Assembly: GCF_963678635.1 (NCBI RefSeq)
Contig: NC_087070.1
Location: 5,676,539-5,740,538 of the forward strand
Origin: Symsagittifera roscoffensis
Lineage: Eukaryota; Xenacoelomorpha; Acoela; Convolutidae
Length of the DNA: 64,000 nucleotides
Reading direction: 5' to 3'
Under the pieces are notes generated by a model. It was given only the letters and a program-made list of their open reading frames with translations, did no database searches and was not told where the DNA came from. How positions within the stretch are numbered: the stretch's first letter is position 1; each line of letters opens with the position of its first letter. Below are positions 58,101 through 64,000 of the stretch, in pieces. The translations under genes and the position numbers were made by a program.

Positions 58101-59021
58101 TTTGAGTTGATTTTCATGACAAGTATGCAATTTGTTTCACCCAGTTTTATTCAAGGAATAAAAAAAATTTTTTTTTTTTCAACTGGAATGCAAAAAAAGT
58201 TTTGTAGAATAAGATGTTTATTTGAACTGAAGCTAATTTTAAACGTTTTTCTAGGAAAAAAAAATTTCTTAAAATTATTCCTGTTGCTCGCAAACTTGAT
58301 TGAGCATCTTTTTTCGGATTTGAAAAAAAAAAACAAGTGAAAACAAATTTTCAAGTTATTTTATCCATCTCATCACCCTGGTAGGAAAACAAGATTTCGT
58401 TCTGGATTGATTGAGTTTTTATTGGATACTTCTAGTACTTAGACGATGCTAGAAGATAATTTGTGGGGACTTCTCATAAAATTGTAGGAGTTAATTGTAG
58501 ATTCTTATCTTTAAAAGATTCTGGAAGCTAATGAGTATTGACTTAATTTTCTCTGGTGAACTTATTCTACAATTTTCTAAGATATAAGAAAAAAAAATGC
58601 GTAATGACGTCAATTTTTTTTATTTTGGATTTATTTCTAAAACGAAAGTCATCTTTTCAGTTCTGTTCAAAAGTTTGCATCACATCATAGACCCGTATCA
58701 GCTAATTTGTATGTACGAGTTTGATTTGTTAAAACTGTTGATTTTTTAATTAATTTTTATTGTTCTGTGAATAGTGAGCTTGTCATTTTTTCTACAATTA
58801 AAAGAACATTTGAAAATGTGTTAGTGAGATTCATGTCAAAGATGGTTTTTTTCCAGCTGAATCATTTTTTCACATAAAAAAAAATGTATGTAATTTGTAG
58901 CACGTATGTAAAAATCATCTCAGATTTTCTAGCAAGAACCAAAATTTTGAGTTGATTTTTATGACAAGTATGCAATTTGTTTCACCCAGTTTTATTCAAG
59001 GAATAAAAAAAAAATTTTTTT
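55120..59021 (+). repeat. Array unit 3' with the internal duplication
   Basis: Matches unit 3. The internal repeat boundaries are at about 57356 and 58198 (842 bp). At 56700-56890 the sequence matches unit 2 or 2' (CTCCAGAAGAAGTC, GTTTTTTCCCC) rather than unit 3, a second conversion-like patch. Confidence 0.85.
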
Positions 59022-62000
59022 TTCAACTGGAATGCAAAAAATTTTTCTAAATTTCCTGCAAAATACAATGAATAATTTTAGTTTTTCATTTATGTGCGAA
59101 AAATTTTAAATTTATTTGAGTAAGATGCAAAATTGTATGTGGTTTTTCAAAAAATATGTGCAAAAAACAATTTTTTTAAAAATGATATTGCGAAAATTTC
59201 AAAAACTTATAGTACAAAACTAGCTGACTAACAGCTTACAAAAATTTTATATTGGTGAGTTTTCAAGCAACAGAAATGCAGAGGAATTTCATAAAAATTA
59301 AGTTTCAACGGTGCAAGACAAACTCATTTTCTGGAACTGTTGTAGGCAGGGTTGGAATATTTAAAAGTAAGGTTTTTCAGACCAAGAAAATCTCCCATCT
59401 GGGGCTAACATCTTTCCTGGAGTGAAACTTTGGCAAGAAGAGCAGACTGATCAATTGAAGAGAAATGAAAAAAAATTTTGATTTTGAGATTAAATGCAAA
59501 TGCAGATAAACAACATGAGTCATCATCATTTCTATTTTCGGAAGCGCTAACATCATTTCTTTTTAAAGGATATTTTATATGAAATATCAAGCTCTGGAAA
59601 TTGATTGATTCTCCTTCTTCTAAAATTACTCCACATCTCTCTACAAAAACCGTTCCTCCGGATGGCTGCTGCCATGTGTCAAGCACTTCTCACTTTTGTT
59701 CAGATTATTATGGAAAATCACTATTTACTTCTGTTTCGAACAAATTTTACAAAAAATACTTAAAATCTCAATTTTTTAGGTGCCTGCTTACAATGTTTAT
59801 GTTCTTTGGAGAGTTGTGAATTCCGTTTTGGTTTAATAAGAACGTCTCTCAGCCTACTTCTGCAGAGTTTAGATAATTACGTTATATTATATCAAGAAAT
59901 TAACTGTCCTTGCACGTTGTTCTAAATCCGATTTTGATCAAGTGTTTTTACATCATGCGGAGAAGGGTTCAATCAGCTTTTTCGAGCAGTTAAACATAAC
60001 ATACGAAGGAAGGATGCCAAAAAAGGCATAGTTTTGCAAAGAAGCGCATCACGCGAAAAAAAAATTAGTGAGCACAGTCTAAGTTCTGATCAAAAACTTG
60101 CTTCCACTTAAACTCTTGATTCAGCGTTTCTGGACAAAATTTGAAAAGAGGAAAACTCAAAATATGAAACTGTTTTAATGAAGATAATTGAATGCTTTCA
60201 TGATGAACCTGGTTCTTTGGTTAGTGATTATGTAAGCTCTGCAATAAAATAATCAAAACTCTTCAACGTAGCAGTTTAAACTGATAAATTTTAAACAGCT
60301 AAGAATTGGTTCGGAAAAAGTTTTTTTAATTAAGACGCAGTAGTTTTAGAAAAAAAGAAACTTTGATAATTGTGTAAACGGTCAAAAGAAATTCTGTTTG
60401 AAATAAAAAATGACTTCGTTTGTGAAGTAATTGTCAATTTCTTCTTCCTGCACCAGACCATGTTTTCTTCTCAACAGAGAAAATTTATCCTTTTTTTTCT
60501 TTTCAGCAGAGACAATTTATTCTCTCTTTCATTTCTTTCTTGTATTTTTAACACGAACTGTTTCAATTTTTCAACTATCAAGCAGAGAAACTTCTAAGGG
60601 ACTGAAACTCTTCTTCGGATCTCTGCAGAAGATGTCAAAATCAATCATTTCTCTAAAAGCGGTCATTTTTAGTAAATGTTCACTTGTCAGCAACTGAAAA
60701 CTTTTTCCGTCTCCTAGATCCGCATTTTTATCAAAATTTTGTTCATCCAAATTATATGAAAACAGATTTTTTTTTCCCAAAGAAACATTCAACATAGCTA
60801 ACTCGTTTCTAATTTTTCTGGTTCTTTTACTATCAAGTTCTCTCCATTCTGAAAAAACTCTGATAATTTGCTCACTAGACTGGGAAATATTCCTAAATTT
60901 GAGAATCTTCAGAGTCTCAGTGTCAATTTCAAACTGGATGCGTTAAATCGCTTTTTCTATCAAGATTGGTTTTAACTTTTTGGAATTTATTTCCGTTTCT
61001 TCTGAAAAGTTTGTTCATGATGATGGTTGAATTGGAATGAACTCAACTGTAAGAGGTTTTCAGTTAAAGTCAACTAAATTCTTTTCAGTTGTATCCTATT
61101 ACCAGCTAACACCTCGGAACGTTTTTGCTTAGTTTTTCTAAAAATGTACAAAACATCTGAATTGATTCAAAAGGTATTCAACGATGCAGGCAATTTGGTT
61201 TAAAAATCAAACAATTTGTGTCATCCATTTCGCTGATTTTAATTTTTTATTAAGTTTTGTAGAATAAAATGTTTATTTGAACTGAAGCTAATTTTAAACG
61301 TTTTTTTAAGAAAAGAAAAAATTTCTTAAAATTATTCCTGTTGCTCGCAACCTTGATTGAGCATCTTTATTCAGATTTGAAAAAAAATTAGTGAAAAAAA
61401 ATTGTTATTTTATCCATCTCATCACCCTGGTAGGAAAAAAAAGATTTCGTTCTGGATTGATTGAGTTTTTATTGGATATTTCTAGTACTTCGACGATTCT
61501 AGAAGATAATTTGTGGGGATTTTTCATAAAATTTTAGGAGTTAATTGTAGATTTTACCTTTGAACGATTCTGGAAGCTAATGAGTATTGACGTAGTTTTC
61601 TCTGGTGAACTTATTCTACAATTTTCTCAGATTTAAGAAAAATAATGCGTAATGACGTCAATTTTTTTATTTTGGATTTATTTTTAAAACTAAAGACATT
61701 TTTTCAGTTCTGTTCAAAAGATTGCATCACATCATAGTCCCGGATCAGCTAATTTGTATGTACGAGTTTGATTTGTTGAAAATTGTTGATTTTTTTATTA
61801 ATTTTTATCGTTCTGTGAATAGTGAGCCTGTCAGTTTTTACTACAATTAAAAGAGCATTTGTTAATGTGTTAATGAGAATCATGTCAAAGATAGTTTTTA
61901 TCCAGCTGAATCATTTTTTCACATAAAAGATATGTATTTGTTAGCACGTATGTAAAAATCAACTCAGATTTTGTAGCAAGAACCAAAACTTTGAGTTGAT

Positions 62001-62067
62001 TTTCATGACAAGTATGCAAATTTTTTCACCCAGTTTTTTTCAAGGAATAAAAAAAAAATGTTTTTTT
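59022..62067 (+). repeat. Array unit 4'
   Basis: Matches unit 4 at an offset of about 29951-29944. At 59670-59820 it carries the unit-3 type TGCCATGTGTCAAGC and a five-T tract, which restores one frame through the PDGCC segment. Anchor at 59957. Confidence 0.88.
59589..59819 (+). pseudogene. OTU-protease-like segment, in one frame in unit 4'
   Basis: The frame reads Leu-Trp-Lys-Leu-Ile-Asp-Ser, then LSTKTVPPDGCCHVSSTSHF, then SLFTSVSNKFYKKYL and MFMFFGEL before TGA. In OTU cysteine proteases the first core is P-D-G-N-C followed by F-R-A-x-S-H and, some 15 residues on, a helix. Here the Asp codon is at 59661 and the candidate nucleophile Cys at 59670. S-S-T-S-H-F aligns with the following helix. 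The Asn is replaced by Cys, and I could not find the C-terminal catalytic His. OTU proteins remove ubiquitin; OTU domains also occur in transposons and viruses. The frame ends early, so it is a remnant. Confidence 0.4.
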
Positions 62068-64000
62068 TTCAACTGGAATGCAAAAAATTTTTCGAAATTT
62101 CCTGCAAAATACAATGAATGATTTTAGTTTTCCGTTTATGTGCGAAAAAATTTAAATTGTTTTTGGTAAGATGCAAAATTTTATGTGGTTTTTCAAAAAA
62201 TATATGCAAAAACCCATTTTTTCAAAAATGATATTGCGAAAAACTCGAAAACGTGTAGTACAAAACTAGCTGACTAACTGCTTACAAAAACTTTATATTG
62301 GTGAGTTTTCAAGCAATAGAAATGCAGAGGAACTTTATAAAAATTAATTTTCAACGGTGAAAGACAAACTCATTTTCTAGAATTGTTGTAGGCAGGGTTG
62401 GAATATTTAAAAGTAGGAATTTTGAGACCAAGAAAATTTCCCATCTGGGGCTAACATCTTTCATGGAGTAAAATTTTGGCAAGAAGAGCAGACTGATCAA
62501 TTAAAGAGACATGAAAAATATTGATTTTGAGATTAATTGAAAATGCAGGTAAACAACATGAGTCATCATCATTTCTGTTTTTGGAAGTTCTAACATCATT
62601 TCTTTTTATAGGATATTTTCTATGAAATATCCAGCTCTGGAAATTTATTGACCTTCTTCTTCTAAAATTACTCCACATCTCTCTACAAAAACCGTTCCTC
62701 CAGATGGCTGCTGCTATGTGTCAAGCACTTCCCATTTTTTGTTCAGATTATTATGGAAAATTACTATTTACTTCTGTTTTGAACGAGTTTTACAAAAAAT
62801 ACTTAAAATCTCAACTTTGTTAAGTGCCTGCTTACATTATTTATGTTTTTTGAAGAAATGTGAATACCGTTTTGGTTTAATAAAAACGTCTCTCAGCCTA
62901 ACTCTGCAGAGTTTAGATAATTACATTATAGTAAATCAAGAAATTAACTGTCCTGACACGTTGTTCTAACACCGATTTTGATCAAGTGTTTTTACATCAT
63001 GCGGAGAAGGGTTCAATCAGCTTTTTCGAGCAGTTAAACATAACATACGAAGGAAGGAAGCCGAAAAAAGGCATAGTTTTGCAAAGAAGCGCCTCACGCG
63101 AAAAAAAATTAGTAAGCACTATCTAAGTTCTGATCAAAAACTCGCTGCCACTTAAACTCTTGGTTCAGCGTTTCTGGACAAAATTCGAAAAGACGAAAAC
63201 TCAAAATATGAATCTGTTTTGTTGAAGATAATTGAATGCTTTCATGATGAACATGGTTCTTTGGTTAGTGATTATGTAAGCTCTGCAATAAAATAATCAA
63301 CTTTCTTCAACGTAAGTTTTTCTTCTAGCAGTTTAAACTGATAAATCTTAAACAGCTAAGAATTGGTTCGGAAAAAATTTATTCAATTAAGACGAAGTAG
63401 TTTTAGAAAAAAAGAAACTTTGATAAATGTGTGAACAGTCGAAAGAAGTTCTGTTTGAAATAAAAAATGACTTCAATTGTGAAGTAATTGTCAATTTCTT
63501 TTTCCTGCACCAGACCATGTTTTCTTCTCAACAGAGAAAATTTATCCTTTTTTTTTCTTTTCAGCAGAGACAATTTATTCTCTCTTTCATTTCTTTCTTG
63601 TATTTTTAACACGAACTGTTTCAATTTTTCAACAATCAAGCAGAGAAACTTCTAAGGGACTGAAACACTTCTTCGGATCTCTGCAGAAGATGTCAAAATC
63701 AATCATTTCTTTAAAATTGGTCTTTTTTAATAAATGTTCACTTGTCAGCAACTGAAAACTTTTTTCGTATAGCGGATCCGCATTTTCATCAAAGTTTTGT
63801 TCATCCAAATCATATGAAACCAGGTTTTTTTTCCTAAAAGTGTCTTAAACATAGCTAACTCGTTTCTAAATTCTCTGGTTCTTTTACTATCGAGTTCTCT
63901 CCATTCTGAAAAAACTCTGAAAACTTGCTCACTAGACTGGGAAATTTTCTTAAATTTGAGAATTTTCTTAGACTCAGTGATAATTTTAAACTGGATGCGT
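62068..64000 (+). repeat. Array unit 5' (cut by window end), without insert E
   Basis: Continuous from its head, with no E. Its first part (about 62068-62440) resembles units 2 and 3 (AACGTGTAGTAC, CAACGGTGAAAGAC). About 62420-62470 matches unit 2 (GGAATTTTGAGACC, TTTCATGGAG). From about 62490 it matches unit 5 (CAATTAAAGAGACATG). Anchor at 63001. The unit is a mosaic of at least two sources. Confidence 0.85.

Noticed and set aside
14584-64000. The 30-kb duplication as a pure assembly error
   Set aside because: The diverged leader, the different G-run lengths, the absence of E in copy 2 and unit-specific variants cannot come from the same reads placed twice. Partial collapse or miscounting of units remains possible.

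Overview
The window is AT-rich (roughly two thirds A+T by eye), gene-poor animal-type DNA. Long homopolymer runs, degenerate repeats and short, fragmented reading frames interrupted by GT..AG introns all point to a eukaryote. The one clear gene is a GT92 (DUF23) glycosyltransferase. Decayed C2H2 and FLYWCH-like zinc-finger sequence is also present. Together with introns as short as about 60 bp, this suggests a small invertebrate; a nematode would fit, but the species cannot be named from the sequence.

Layout. 1-14.58 kb is single-copy or dispersed-repeat DNA. It holds fold-back elements, a cluster of the palindrome TATAATCGATTATA, a probable coding region at 6.8-7.5 kb, a possible minus-strand first exon at 9.98 kb, and the GT92 gene (two-exon model, 10141-12110). 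The GT92 gene lies between two inverted copies of a dispersed repeat (about 6.0-6.55 kb and 13.1-13.96 kb).

From 14.58 kb to the end the window is a tandem segmental duplication with a period close to 30 kb. Copy 1 runs about 14.58-44.70 kb and copy 2 starts at 44.70 kb and is cut by the window edge. Each copy has three parts: a strongly diverged leader (about 80% by eye), a nearly identical 2.2-2.7 kb flank, and an array of about 3.06 kb units. The steep drop in divergence at 16.3-16.8 kb (46.3-46.8 kb in copy 2) is one of the most informative signals.

The array units (starts at 19046, 22102, 25166, 29071, 32123 and 37884; then 49000, 52055, 55120, 59022 and 62068) each carry remains of one plus-strand multi-exon gene. 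These are a conserved 63-bp intron, an OTU-protease-like P-D-G-C-C segment, further open coding-like blocks, a last exon and an AATAAA signal. Frames are broken differently in different units, so the array looks like a tandemly amplified gene family that is mostly or wholly dead. In copy 1 a 1.0-kb FLYWCH-like insert (E) entered the array and was amplified with a unit into a 4.65-kb higher-order repeat (E at 32187, 36858 and 41482). Copy 2 lacks E at the matching position and shows a mosaic unit there.

Between the array of copy 1 and copy 2 (42.49-44.70 kb) is unique DNA with a decayed C2H2 zinc-finger gene. I saw no tRNA, rRNA or CRISPR. Because very similar repeats dominate, assembly error must be excluded before the copy structure is interpreted.
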